A stretch of 28,926 bases of DNA. It comes from an uncultured Chloroflexales bacterium (GTDB lineage: Bacteria; Chloroflexota; Chloroflexia; Chloroflexales; Chloroflexaceae). Made by a program: the position numbers and the translations under genes. Under the pieces are notes generated by a model. It saw only the letters and a program-made list of their open reading frames with translations. It ran no database searches and was not told the DNA's origin. Location of the stretch: positions 1 to 28,926 of the forward strand of contig CALGUG010000062.1 in assembly GCA_937902315.1 (NCBI GenBank), in the 5' to 3' direction. Below are positions 16,847 to 25,548 of this stretch, piece by piece (position 1 is the first letter of the stretch; each line of letters begins with the position of its first letter).

Positions 16847-18340
16847 ATGAGTGCGAGCATGCCGGTCTTTGTGATGCAAGAGGTTTCGAAAGCTTTTGGC
16901 GGTGTTCAGGCGCTTCAGAACGTTCACTGCGAGATCTATTCTGGGGAAGTACACGCCATTTTGGGCGAAAATGGCGCGGGCAAATCGACCCTGATCAAAA
17001 TTATGACGGGCGTCTATCAGCCCGATAGCGGCAGCATGCAGCTCGAAGGGCGGCCGGTGGTCTTCAACAACACACGCGAAGCTCAGGAGCATGGCATCGT
17101 CGCGATCTATCAAGAGCCGAGCCTCTTTCCCGATCTCGATATCGCTGAAAACATCTTTGTAGGACGTCAACCGGTGCGTTGGGGCATAGTCGACTGGCAG
17201 CGTATGTATGCCGATGCCCAAGCCTTGCTCGAGCGCTTGGGCCTTAAGCTCGACCCGCGCACCAAAGCGCGCGAGCTGAGCGTCGCTCAGCAGCAGATCG
17301 TCGAGATCGCGCGAGCGCTCTCTATGCAGGCCAAAGTGCTGATTATGGATGAGCCAACCTCGTCGTTGACGCTGGGCGAGGTTGAAGATTTGTTTGCGAT
17401 CGTGCGCCAACTGCGAGCAGCGGGAACGGCCATCGTCTTTATTTCGCATCGGCTTGAGGAGCTGTTCACCTTGGCCGACCGTGTCACAGCCTTGCGCGAC
17501 GGGCGCTATGTCGCCACCCGTATGATGAGCGAGGTTCAAACCAGCGACCTGATTCGCATGATGGTTGGGCGTACCCTCGACGAGCTCTTTCCCAAACAGA
17601 TGGTCGAGCCGGGCGAGGTGTTGCTCGAAGTCGAAGGTTTGAGCCTGCCCGGCACCTTTACAGATGTATCGTTTCAATTGCGACGCGGCGAGATCCTCGG
17701 CATGGCGGGTTTGGTCGGCGCTGGTCGCACCAATGTGGCGCGTGCTTTGTTTGGCATCGAGCCAGCCTCCAGCGGGCGCATCCGTATCGCAGGGCGCGAG
17801 GTGCGCATCGAAAGTCCACAACAGGCCATGGCCTTGGGTATTGGCTATGTGCCAGAAGATCGTAAACTGCACGGTCTGGTGCTGGAACTGGGCATCGACC
17901 ATAACATCAGCCTGCCGATTTTAGAGCGCTTCAGCCCGCGCGGCTGGATCAACACCCGCAGCGAGACGGAGGCGGCTCGGCATTCGGCCCAGCAGCTCGA
18001 AGTCAAAATGGCGAGCGTAGCTCAGCCGGTCGGCCAGCTTTCGGGTGGCAACCAGCAGAAGGTGGTCTTGGCGAAGTGGTTGGGCACTCAGCCCCAGATC
18101 TTGATCTTAGACGAGCCGACCCGTGGAATCGATGTTGGTACGAAGGCGGCGGTGCATGCTTTGATGAGCGAGTTAGCCGCTCAGGGCATGGCGATACTGA
18201 TGATTTCGTCTGAGCTGCCCGAAGTGCTTGGTATGAGCGATCGAATTGTAGTGATGCGCGAAGGGCGGGTAGCTGGAATCTTCGAGCGCGAGGGAGCGAC
18301 TCAAGAGCTGTTGATGGCGGCTGCAACTGGGGCGCGTTAG
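16847..18340 (+). CDS. rhaT: Sugar ABC importer ATPase, double nucleotide-binding domain (rhamnose type)
   Basis: This 497-residue ATPase energises a carbohydrate-uptake (CUT2) importer. Domain 1 has Walker A GENGAGKS, signature LSVAQQQIVEIARAL and Walker B VLIMDEPTS. Domain 2 has the degenerate Walker A GLVGAGRTN usual in CUT2 ATPases, then LSGGNQQKVVLAKWL and ILILDEPTRGID. Length is typical. Start ATG 16847 has GGAG about 9 bases upstream. It is followed by two permeases and a binding protein. The family (ribose/xylose/rhamnose) is certain; rhamnose is inferred from the downstream aldolase fusion, so the symbol follows the Rhizobium rhaSTPQ naming. Confidence 0.9.
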   Translation: MSASMPVFVMQEVSKAFGGVQALQNVHCEIYSGEVHAILGENGAGKSTLIKIMTGVYQPDSGSMQLEGRPVVFNNTREAQEHGIVAIYQEPSLFPDLDIAENIFVGRQPVRWGIVDWQRMYADAQALLERLGLKLDPRTKARELSVAQQQIVEIARALSMQAKVLIMDEPTSSLTLGEVEDLFAIVRQLRAAGTAIVFISHRLEELFTLADRVTALRDGRYVATRMMSEVQTSDLIRMMVGRTLDELFPKQMVEPGEVLLEVEGLSLPGTFTDVSFQLRRGEILGMAGLVGAGRTNVARALFGIEPASSGRIRIAGREVRIESPQQAMALGIGYVPEDRKLHGLVLELGIDHNISLPILERFSPRGWINTRSETEAARHSAQQLEVKMASVAQPVGQLSGGNQQKVVLAKWLGTQPQILILDEPTRGIDVGTKAAVHALMSELAAQGMAILMISSELPEVLGMSDRIVVMREGRVAGIFEREGATQELLMAAATGAR

Positions 18341-18403
18341 CCCTGCTGGGCTATGGGAGAAGAGGCTCAGAGTTCGTTATCGCCGATAAACAGGGGTTTG
18401 TGA

Positions 18404-19420
18404 ATGGTCACAGAAACGCGGGCGATCGATGCCCCTCACCGTGGACTTGTTCAGACTTTTGTGCGATTTCGCGAGATCGGTCTTATCGCTTTCATCGTAG
18501 TCTTGGCCTTTTTTGTCACCCTACGCAATCCCGTCTTTCTCACCTTCAACAATCTGCGCGATATTGTGCTCAATATCTCGATTTTGGTGATCGTTGCATT
18601 GGCTCAAGCCATGGTGATCATTACGCGCGGTATCGATCTATCGGTCGGCTCGACCATCGGTCTGAGCGCGATGATGGTCTCGTTTATGATCGCCGCTATG
18701 CCTGAGCTTTCGCCTTGGCTGATGTTGCCGCTCGGCATGCTGATCGGCGCGATCTTGGGCAGCTTCAATGGGACGCTGATCGCCTTGGGAAGGGTGCCGC
18801 CGATTATTGCAACCTTGGGCACACTGAGCATCTATCGCGGCCTGATCTTTCTGTACAGCGGCACAAAATCGACCATCAACGCCTACGAGATGCCGCCCGC
18901 TTTTCGTCAGATCGCCAAGGGCGCGCCGTTAGGCATACCAAACTTGATCCTGTTTGCAGTCGCTGTAGCAGTGATCGTCTTCCTCTTTTTGCGCTACACC
19001 CGTGTAGGCCGCGATATCTACACAGTTGGTAGCAATCCCGATGCGGCTCGTTTCGCCGGAATCCCGCTACAACGCACGCTCTTTTTGGTCTACTTGATCT
19101 CGGGCTTGTTGTGCGGCTTGGCGGGTGTCTTGTGGGCTTCGCGCTTCGAATCGGCCCAAAACAACACGGCGCTTGGCTTCGAGCTGCAGACGGTCGCGGC
19201 AGCGGTGGTCGGCGGAGTGAGCACCTTGGGCGGCAGCGGCAGAGTGATCGGTGTGGTGTTAGGCGCTTTTCTGCTCGGTGTGATCAATAACGCCTTGACT
19301 CTGATTCAGATCTCACCCTTTTGGCAACAGGCCGCACAGGGTCTGCTGATTCTGCTGGCTGTAATCGTCGATGCTACGATTTCGGGACGCCTGCAGCGCA
19401 TGATCGGAGGTCGCTCATGA
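18404..19420 (+). CDS. rhaP: Sugar ABC importer permease 1 (CUT2)
   Basis: This 338-residue inner-membrane permease has 8-10 hydrophobic segments. The family landmarks are visible: ITRGIDLSVGSTIGLSAM, a P.IIATLGTLSIYRGL block, the cytoplasmic coupling sequence TVGSNPDAARFAGIP, and a GGVSTLGGSG segment before the last helices. Start ATG 18404 has AGGGG about 7 bases upstream. The stop TGA overlaps the next permease's ATG by four bases (ATGA), so the two are coupled and probably form a heterodimer. It lies 63 bases after the ATPase gene. Sugar specificity is inferred from context. Confidence 0.9.
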   Translation: MVTETRAIDAPHRGLVQTFVRFREIGLIAFIVVLAFFVTLRNPVFLTFNNLRDIVLNISILVIVALAQAMVIITRGIDLSVGSTIGLSAMMVSFMIAAMPELSPWLMLPLGMLIGAILGSFNGTLIALGRVPPIIATLGTLSIYRGLIFLYSGTKSTINAYEMPPAFRQIAKGAPLGIPNLILFAVAVAVIVFLFLRYTRVGRDIYTVGSNPDAARFAGIPLQRTLFLVYLISGLLCGLAGVLWASRFESAQNNTALGFELQTVAAAVVGGVSTLGGSGRVIGVVLGAFLLGVINNALTLIQISPFWQQAAQGLLILLAVIVDATISGRLQRMIGGRS

Positions 19421-20487
19421 GCACAAAGCGTTTGCATAATTTCTGGACGAAGTGGCGCTGGGAATGTCTGCTGGTGTTGTTGATCGTTGTGGTTGCCTTT
19501 GTAAATGCGCGGGCCTCGAACTACTTCCTCAATAGCACCAACCTGCTACGCATGACCTCAGACTTTATCGAGATCGGTATCTTGATCTTGCCCATGACCT
19601 TCATCATTGTGACGGGCAATATCGACCTCTCGATCGCATCGACCTTGGCGCTCTCGGCCTCGCTCATGGGCTATCTGTTTATGAGTGGCTGGAATATCTG
19701 GCTGGCGGCTGGTGTCGCTCTGCTGGTGAGCATCTGCGCGGGCCTACTCAACGGGGTGTTGATCGCACGTTTGAAGCTGCCCGCCTTGGTGGTGACCTTG
19801 GGCACGCTCTCGTTTTATCGCGGCTTGGCCTACGCCCTGTTAGGCGATCAAGCGGCGCGCGGCTATCCTCCCGAGTTCACCTATTTGGGCCAAGGTACAA
19901 TCGGCTCGACGCGCATTCCCTTCGCCCTGCTGATCTTTATCGTTCTGGCGCTCGCTTTCGGCTTGGTGCTGCATAAAACGCGTTTCGGGCGCTATCTCTA
20001 TGCGATCGGTAATAACAAAGATGCCAGTCGCTATGCTGGCGTGCCGGTCGATCGCATCCTCATCACGATCTATGTGCTTTCGAGTGTGGTGGCGGCTTTG
20101 GCTGGCTTTATTTTGGCGGCCCGTTTCGGCAGCACGCGCCCAGACATCGGCTTGGGCCTCGAATTGAGCGTGATCACGATCACGGTATTGGGCGGCGTCA
20201 GTATCTTTGGCGGCAGCGGCACGCTGGTGGGCGTAGTGCTCGCCCTGATCTTAGTGGCGATTCTGCGCTTCGGTATGGGCTTGATGAACCTGCAAGGTCA
20301 GGTTCAAGATATCGTGATCGGCATGCTGTTGATCGTTTCGATTCTGTTGCCGACTCTGATCGAGCGTTTTCGCCATACTTGGCATTGGCAGCCTCGCATG
20401 CTATGGCAAAGCTTGGCCGCATTGCTGGTCTTGGTACTGTTTATCAGCTTTTTCTTCTGGTCGCGTTCGTTGATCCTGTTTCGCTGA
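19417..20487 (+). CDS. rhaQ: Sugar ABC importer permease 2 (CUT2)
   Basis: This 356-residue inner-membrane permease is paralogous to the gene before it. It has VTGNIDLSIASTLALSAS, LVVTLGTLSFYRGLAY, AIGNNKDASRYAGVP and GGVSIFGGSG in the matching positions. The start is the ATG within ATGA at 19417, with GGAGG 6 bases upstream inside the previous gene; a longer in-frame start at 19321 would lie wholly in that gene and is rejected. The C-terminus has an extra hydrophobic segment of about 25 residues (LLVLVLFISFFFW). The binding-protein gene follows after 131 bases. Confidence 0.9.
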   Translation: MSTKRLHNFWTKWRWECLLVLLIVVVAFVNARASNYFLNSTNLLRMTSDFIEIGILILPMTFIIVTGNIDLSIASTLALSASLMGYLFMSGWNIWLAAGVALLVSICAGLLNGVLIARLKLPALVVTLGTLSFYRGLAYALLGDQAARGYPPEFTYLGQGTIGSTRIPFALLIFIVLALAFGLVLHKTRFGRYLYAIGNNKDASRYAGVPVDRILITIYVLSSVVAALAGFILAARFGSTRPDIGLGLELSVITITVLGGVSIFGGSGTLVGVVLALILVAILRFGMGLMNLQGQVQDIVIGMLLIVSILLPTLIERFRHTWHWQPRMLWQSLAALLVLVLFISFFFWSRSLILFR

Positions 20488-20618
20488 GCGGCCGTAAATG
20501 AACATAACGATTATTCGCTAGAGGGAGATGCCTATCGAAGAATTGAGCGATTTCGCTGTGATTGTGGTTCGGTTAAGTGCGAGAAGACCTGAATATCCTG
20601 AATACAAAGGAGCGTTCT

Positions 20619-21707
20619 GTGAGCACAAAACTTAAGCTGTTTGCTGTGATGAGTCTGCTGCTTCCGATGCTGATCGCATGTGGAGGCTCAGCGCCTGCGA
20701 CTGATGGCTCTGCGACTAACGGCTCTGCTACAGATGTCTCTCCCACAACTGCCGCCGATAGCCAACCCGCTTCTGACAGCGCGAGTGGCGGAGCCAAGAC
20801 CTATGTGTTGGTGCCCAAGAACTTGGGTAATCCCTACTTCGATACCGCTAACAAAGGCGCTCAGGAAGCGGCTCAAGAGTTATCTGTGACGGTGACCTAT
20901 CAAGGATCTGCGGCAGCCGATGCTACCCAACAAATTCAACTGCTGAATTCGCTGATCGCTCAAAATGTCAATGGCCTGGCGATCTCTGCTAACGACGCTG
21001 ATGCGCTTGTTCCGGTCGGCAAATCCGCTATCGATGCGGGCATTCCAGTGGTGACCTGGGACTCGTCGATTGCAGAGGGCGGCCGCACAGTGCATATCAA
21101 TCAGGCGGTTTCGGCCGATATCGCCGCTATTCAGATCAAGATGGCTTCTGAGCTGGCTGGTGGCTCGGGCAAAATCGCGATTCTGAGCGCGACTTCGACC
21201 GCGCCCAACCAGAACGAGTGGATTGCCCTGATGCAAGAGGAGCTCAAGAAACCCGAGTACGCCAACTTAGAGCTGGTCGAGACGGTGTATGGCGACGACC
21301 AAGACGAGAAGAGCTACACCGAGGCGCAGGGTCTGATGACGAAGTATCCTGATCTGAAGGTGATTATCGCTCCGACCACAGTCGGTATCGCTGCTTCGGC
21401 GCGCGCCGTGCAAGACGCTGGCAAGATCGGTACGGTCTTTGTAACTGGCTTGGGCACGCCCAACCAAATGCGCGAATACGTGAAGAGCGGAGCTTCGCCA
21501 CAATTTGCGCTCTGGAATCCGGCAGATCTTGGCTATCTCGCTATTCACGCTCTGCATGCTATCGCCAGCGGGCAGATCGAGGGCAAACCGGGCGACAGCT
21601 TCTCGGCGGGCCGTCTGGGCCAGTACACTATCGCCGATGACGGAACGATTTTGTTGGGCCCGCCCACGGTCTTTAATAGCGACAATATCGATAGTTTCGA
21701 CTTCTAG
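20619..21707 (+). CDS. rhaS: Sugar-binding lipoprotein of the ABC importer (rhamnose-type periplasmic binding protein)
   Basis: This 362-residue lipoprotein captures the sugar outside the membrane. The start is GTG 20619, with AAAGGAG 6 bases upstream; it gives MSTKLKLFAVMSLLLPMLIA and a lipobox cysteine (LIAC-GG) at residue 21. A Ser/Thr/Ala-rich linker (about 22-57) precedes a Peripla_BP_4 fold that begins TYVLVPKNLGNPYFDTANKG, with LLNSLIAQNVNGLAISAND and the WDSSIAEGGR ligand-site region. The match to RhaS-type proteins is good, but AI-2 or xylose/ribose binding proteins belong to the same family. A terminator follows 68 bases later. The symbol is the Rhizobium one and not the E. coli regulator. 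Confidence 0.88.
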   Translation: MSTKLKLFAVMSLLLPMLIACGGSAPATDGSATNGSATDVSPTTAADSQPASDSASGGAKTYVLVPKNLGNPYFDTANKGAQEAAQELSVTVTYQGSAAADATQQIQLLNSLIAQNVNGLAISANDADALVPVGKSAIDAGIPVVTWDSSIAEGGRTVHINQAVSADIAAIQIKMASELAGGSGKIAILSATSTAPNQNEWIALMQEELKKPEYANLELVETVYGDDQDEKSYTEAQGLMTKYPDLKVIIAPTTVGIAASARAVQDAGKIGTVFVTGLGTPNQMREYVKSGASPQFALWNPADLGYLAIHALHAIASGQIEGKPGDSFSAGRLGQYTIADDGTILLGPPTVFNSDNIDSFDF

Positions 21708-21774
21708 AGCGCCTACGAGATTAGGACGCTTGGGCGCGTAGATCCGGTCGGAATAGTGGCTTGAAGCTTCACGC

Positions 21775-21826
21775 GTATCCTAGCTTTCTAGCTTTGGAAC
21801 CGTTAGAGAGCTAGGATACTCTTTTC
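21775..21826 (+). terminator. Terminator of the sugar transporter operon
   Basis: gtatcctagctttct (21775-21789) pairs with agagagctaggatac (21805-21819), 15 bp with one G-U pair. The tail tcttttc follows. Confidence 0.85.
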
Positions 21827-21857
21827 AAGAGCTTTCTATCTGCGAAAGCCTTGTTTG

Positions 21858-22024
21858 ATACGAAATTCGCTTGAATCGTTGTATTTTGGGCGGTCTATCG
21901 GCACACAGCTACAACACCCTGCGTACGGGCGGGATGTTGGTAGCCGTAGGCGGACGCGGTTGGGATCTTCTTTGGGGAAAGGACAAGACCGCCAGAGTGC
22001 TGACTCAGTAAACGGGTTTGATAT
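21858..22024. repeat. MITE-like family C element carrying a reverse family A core
   Basis: The left end ATACGAAATTCGCTTG (21858-21873) nearly matches the left end at 16488. The right end is aacgggtttgatat. The reverse family A core, starting at 21927 with ggcgggatgttggtagccgt, lies inside. It sits between the transporter and the aldolase genes. Confidence 0.62.
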
Positions 22025-22139
22025 GAGTTGTGATGATTGAGCAAAAAGATTTTGGATTGATCTCGGGGCAAATAAAAAGTAGCTCGATTTTTCATAAGCG
22101 TTGTTGCATGTCTGTTTTGAGCCTTCTAAGGAGGAACAT

Positions 22140-24332
22140 GTGTCAGAGAACACAAAGGATTTTCAGTATGTGACTTATGCCTGGGACGATGCCGTGGCGG
22201 CCAAACTAGATGCCGTTGAGCGGTTGGTCTACCGTTCGAACCTGCTCGGCTCCGATCAGCGCATCACCAATACAGGCGGTGGTAACACCTCATCGAAGCT
22301 GATGCAGTCTGATCCCTTGACGGGCGAGCAGGTCGAGGTCTTGTGGGTGAAGGGCTCGGGCGGCGATCTGCGCACTTCCAAACGCGAAAATTTCGCCTCG
22401 CTCTATCTGGATAAGTTGATCAGCCTGCAGGCCCACTACAACCGAGCCGAGGTGCGCGGCCCCAAGACGCCGATCGAAGATGAGATGGTTGGCCTCTACA
22501 GCCACACCACTTTCAACCTCAATCCGCGCGCATCGTCGATCGATACGCCCTTGCACGCCTTTGTGCCCGCCAAGCATGTCGATCATATGCACCCCAATGC
22601 GGTGATCGCCATCGCTGCAGCCAAGAACTCCGAGCGCCTAACCCGCGAGATCTACGGCGACGATGTGATCTGGACGCCTTGGCAGCGCCCGGGCTTCGAC
22701 TTGGGCCTGAAGCTGCAAGAGATCTGCCGCGCCCACCCCAACGCCAAGGGCGTGATCTTGGGCGGCCACGGGCTGATCAACTGGGCCGACGACGACAAAG
22801 CCTGCTACGAGTTGACGCTTTCGCTGATCGAGCGCGCGGCTCGTTACATCGAAGCCCACGACAAGGGCGAGCAGACCTTTGGCGGCCAGAAGTACCAGAG
22901 CCTCGATGAGGCCCAACGCCACGCCGTTTTTGCCGCTGTGCTGCCTTGGCTGCGCGGCCAAGTGAGCCAGAGCAGGCGCTTTGTCGGCACGATCCAAGAC
23001 GATCCAACCATTCTGCGCTTTGTGAACAGCTACGATGCGCCTCGTCTAGCTGAGTTGGGCACCTCGTGCCCCGACCACTTCCTGCGCACCAAGATCAAGC
23101 CGCTCTATGTCGATTGGAACCCTCAGAGCGAAGATATTGACCAACTCAAGCAGAAGCTGAGCGCAGGCCTCGAACAGTATCGCAAGGATTACGCGGCCTA
23201 TTACGAGCAGCACAAGCACCCCGATTCGCCGGCTATGCGCGACCCCAATCCGACCGTGATCTTGATTCCGGGCTTGGGCATGATCGCTTGGGGCAAAGAC
23301 AAGAGCGAGTCGCGCGTGACCGCCGAGTTCTACAACTGTGCGGTGGAGGTGATGCGTGGCGCTGAGGCGATCGACGAGTATACAGCTCTGCCACTTCAGG
23401 AAGCCTTCGATATCGAATACTGGTTGTTGGAAGAGGCCAAGCTGCGCCGTATGCCGCCCGAAAAAGAGCTGGCACGTCAGATCATTGCGGTGGTCGGCGG
23501 CGGCAGCGGCATCGGCCGTGAAGTCGCGCTGCGCTTAGCCAAAGAGGGTGCTCATATCGTCTGTGTCGACCGTGATCTTGCCAGTGCTCAAGCGACCGCC
23601 CAGCAGATCGTCGACACCTACGGCTTCGGCATCGGTGTGGCAGGCAGCGGTATCTCCAACTGTGGTCCTGCTATCGGCCTGCAAGCCGACGTCACCCAGC
23701 GCGAGAGCATTCGCCGCATGTTGGATGAGCTGACCTTGGCCTACGGCGGTCTCGATGCGGTTGCGGTCACGGCTGGCATCTTTGTGCCGCCCGATACGAC
23801 TGGGCATATTCGCGATGAGCAGTGGGCTTTGACCTTTGCGATCAATGTGACTGGCCACTACTTGGTGGCCGACGAGACCGCCAAGCTCTGGAAAGAGCAG
23901 GGCTTGCCCGTTAACTTGGTGCTGACGACTTCGGCCAATGCGGTTGTGCCCAAGAAGGGCAGTCTGGCCTACGATACCAGCAAGGCGGCCGCCAACCATT
24001 TGGTGCGCGAGCTGGCGATCGAGCTGGCACCGCTGGTGCGCGTCAATGGCGTCGCCCCCGCGACGGTAGTGCAGGGCAGCGCGATGTTCCCGCGCGAGCG
24101 CGTGATCGCTTCCTTGGCGAAGTACAACATTCCCTACAGCGAGGACGAGTCGAGCGAGAGTCTGACCCAGAAGCTGGCCCAGTTCTACGCCGATCGCACC
24201 CTGCTCAAGCGACCGATCACGCCAGCCGATCAAGCCGAAGCCTTCTTCTTGCTCTTTACCAACCGTTTGCGCCAAACAACCGGCCAGATTATCGCCGTCG
24301 ATGGTGGCCTACACGAGGCCTTCTTACGCTAA
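22140..24332 (+). CDS. rhaEW: Bifunctional L-rhamnulose-1-phosphate aldolase / L-lactaldehyde dehydrogenase (RhaEW/YuxG type)
   Basis: This 730-residue cytoplasmic fusion would cleave L-rhamnulose 1-phosphate to DHAP and L-lactaldehyde, then oxidise the aldehyde to L-lactate. Residues about 1-430 are a class II aldolase with zinc ligands in HVDHMHP (H149 and H151) and H210 in GGHGLINW. Residues about 445-730 are a short-chain dehydrogenase with the NAD site VVGGGSGIG from V451 and the catalytic pair Y611/K615 (YDTSK). The start is GTG 22140 with AAGGAGG five bases upstream, and it reads MSENTKDF; the ATG at 22138 is out of frame. The next gene follows by 14 bases. Fuculose-1-phosphate is an alternative substrate. 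Confidence 0.9.
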   Translation: MSENTKDFQYVTYAWDDAVAAKLDAVERLVYRSNLLGSDQRITNTGGGNTSSKLMQSDPLTGEQVEVLWVKGSGGDLRTSKRENFASLYLDKLISLQAHYNRAEVRGPKTPIEDEMVGLYSHTTFNLNPRASSIDTPLHAFVPAKHVDHMHPNAVIAIAAAKNSERLTREIYGDDVIWTPWQRPGFDLGLKLQEICRAHPNAKGVILGGHGLINWADDDKACYELTLSLIERAARYIEAHDKGEQTFGGQKYQSLDEAQRHAVFAAVLPWLRGQVSQSRRFVGTIQDDPTILRFVNSYDAPRLAELGTSCPDHFLRTKIKPLYVDWNPQSEDIDQLKQKLSAGLEQYRKDYAAYYEQHKHPDSPAMRDPNPTVILIPGLGMIAWGKDKSESRVTAEFYNCAVEVMRGAEAIDEYTALPLQEAFDIEYWLLEEAKLRRMPPEKELARQIIAVVGGGSGIGREVALRLAKEGAHIVCVDRDLASAQATAQQIVDTYGFGIGVAGSGISNCGPAIGLQADVTQRESIRRMLDELTLAYGGLDAVAVTAGIFVPPDTTGHIRDEQWALTFAINVTGHYLVADETAKLWKEQGLPVNLVLTTSANAVVPKKGSLAYDTSKAAANHLVRELAIELAPLVRVNGVAPATVVQGSAMFPRERVIASLAKYNIPYSEDESSESLTQKLAQFYADRTLLKRPITPADQAEAFFLLFTNRLRQTTGQIIAVDGGLHEAFLR

Positions 24333-24346
24333 GGTGAGAGAGAACG

Positions 24347-25147
24347 ATGAAGTATGCTTTTATGAGCTTTTCCGCTCCCCAGCTTTCCTTGGGAGAGTTG
24401 CTCGAACTGGCCGCCCGTTATGGTTATGCTGGAATCGAGCCGCGCATCGATTCCAAGCATGCTCATGGTATCGAGCTCGACACCAGCACGGCTCAGCGCC
24501 AAGCGATTCGTGCTCAGGCCGAAGCGAGCGGCATCGCGCTCTGTTGTGTGGCTGTCTCGTGTCGTTATGCCGACCCCGCCACGGCTGCCCACTGGGTCGA
24601 ACAGACCCGCCGCGCCATCGAGTTGGCCGCCGAGATCGGTTCGCCGCGCCTGCGCGTGTTTGGCGGTCAGATCCCACAGCAGCTTAGCCGCGCCGATGCC
24701 ATTTCGTTGGTGTCTGAGTCGCTTGCGTCGCTGGCCGACGATGCCGCTGCTCACGGCGTGACGATCTGCATGGAGACCCACGACGACTGGACCCACCCCA
24801 TGCACGTGGCCGATGTGATGTTACGGGTCAAGCACCCCGCTATCGCGGTCAACTGGGACTATCAACACACCACGCGGGTCGCCAAGGTTTCGATCGACGA
24901 TGCCTTCAATACGCTCAAGCCCTGGATCCGGCACGTCCACTTCCACGACGGCACCAACGACGCCGATAAGCTGGTCTTTTTGCCGATCGGCCAAGGCGTC
25001 TACGACAACAAGCGCGTGTTAGAGCTGCTGAAGTCGATCGATTACGACGGCTACATCAGTGGCGAATGGATCAACTGGGAGCCTTACGACGTCCATCTGC
25101 CGCGCGAGATCGCCGCTATGCAGGCGCTTGAAGCCCAGATCGCTTAG
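24347..25147 (+). CDS. Sugar (phosphate) isomerase/epimerase, TIM barrel
   Basis: This 266-residue protein is of the AP-endonuclease-2/xylose isomerase-like TIM-barrel family. Candidate metal ligands appear at the expected strand ends: Glu in CMETHDDW, Asp in VNWDYQHT, His in HVHFHDG and Glu in SGEWINWE. It begins 14 bases after the aldolase fusion, with a GGTGAG ribosome site, and a terminator follows. Operon position points to sugar entry into the same pathway, perhaps keto-aldose isomerisation or epimerisation of the imported deoxyhexose. The family is too broad to fix the reaction from sequence alone. Confidence 0.86.
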   Translation: MKYAFMSFSAPQLSLGELLELAARYGYAGIEPRIDSKHAHGIELDTSTAQRQAIRAQAEASGIALCCVAVSCRYADPATAAHWVEQTRRAIELAAEIGSPRLRVFGGQIPQQLSRADAISLVSESLASLADDAAAHGVTICMETHDDWTHPMHVADVMLRVKHPAIAVNWDYQHTTRVAKVSIDDAFNTLKPWIRHVHFHDGTNDADKLVFLPIGQGVYDNKRVLELLKSIDYDGYISGEWINWEPYDVHLPREIAAMQALEAQIA

Positions 25148-25161
25148 TTCACCCTTGTTTG

Positions 25162-25190
25162 AAGCCGCCTCACTGCGAGGCGGCTTTTTT
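25162..25190 (+). terminator. Terminator of the aldolase operon
   Basis: aagccgcctc (25162-25171) pairs perfectly with gaggcggctt (25177-25186) round a 5-base loop, followed by four further T residues. Confidence 0.93.
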
Positions 25191-25241
25191 GCGTGTTTCG
25201 CCCAAGCCTTATCTACGACGAACTTGTTTTGTTGCATCATT

Positions 25242-25348
25242 TGGCGGAAAGATGATCACCTTCCATTCGACTTCTAGCGCGTCCGCCTACGGCTATCAGA
25301 TCGGCTAGACTGCCCTCATCCCCGGCCCTTCTCCCGCATTGCGGGAGC
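25242..25348 (+). repeat. Family A plus B compound repeat
   Basis: The A core gcgtccgcctacggctatca starts at about 25279. The B unit runs from 25313 to 25348 with ctcccgcattgcgggag. Order and spacing are as at 10634-10744. Confidence 0.8.
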
Positions 25349-25389
25349 TGTACATTAGCCACAAATCGACATACGGTCAGCGTTATCTG

Positions 25390-25432
25390 CCCTCACCCCC
25401 CGGCCCCCTCTCCCGCACTGCGGGCGAGGGGG
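25390..25432 (+). repeat. Family B hairpin repeat
   Basis: This is a GC-rich unit with palindrome cccgcactgcggg in the ccctcac...gaggggg context. It is close to the copy at 11-51 read in reverse. Confidence 0.78.
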
Positions 25433-25548
25433 TGAATGCACCCCGTTCTGTGCTCTCAAGGATACTCCCGCGATGGTATGCGAACGATCGCCTTGTGCTG
25501 CCGACACAACTTTTGGCTAATGCATAGAAGCAGGAGAAGGGAGCAAGG

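Noticed and set aside
16730..17902. 390-residue open frame on the minus strand
   Set aside because: It lies opposite the sugar ABC ATPase, whose motifs are complete. It has no ribosome site and its His/Gln/Asp-rich composition is typical of an antisense shadow.
21858..22024. Possible insertion sequence before the aldolase gene
   Set aside because: Only about 167 bp with no transposase frame. It is reported as a MITE-like element instead.
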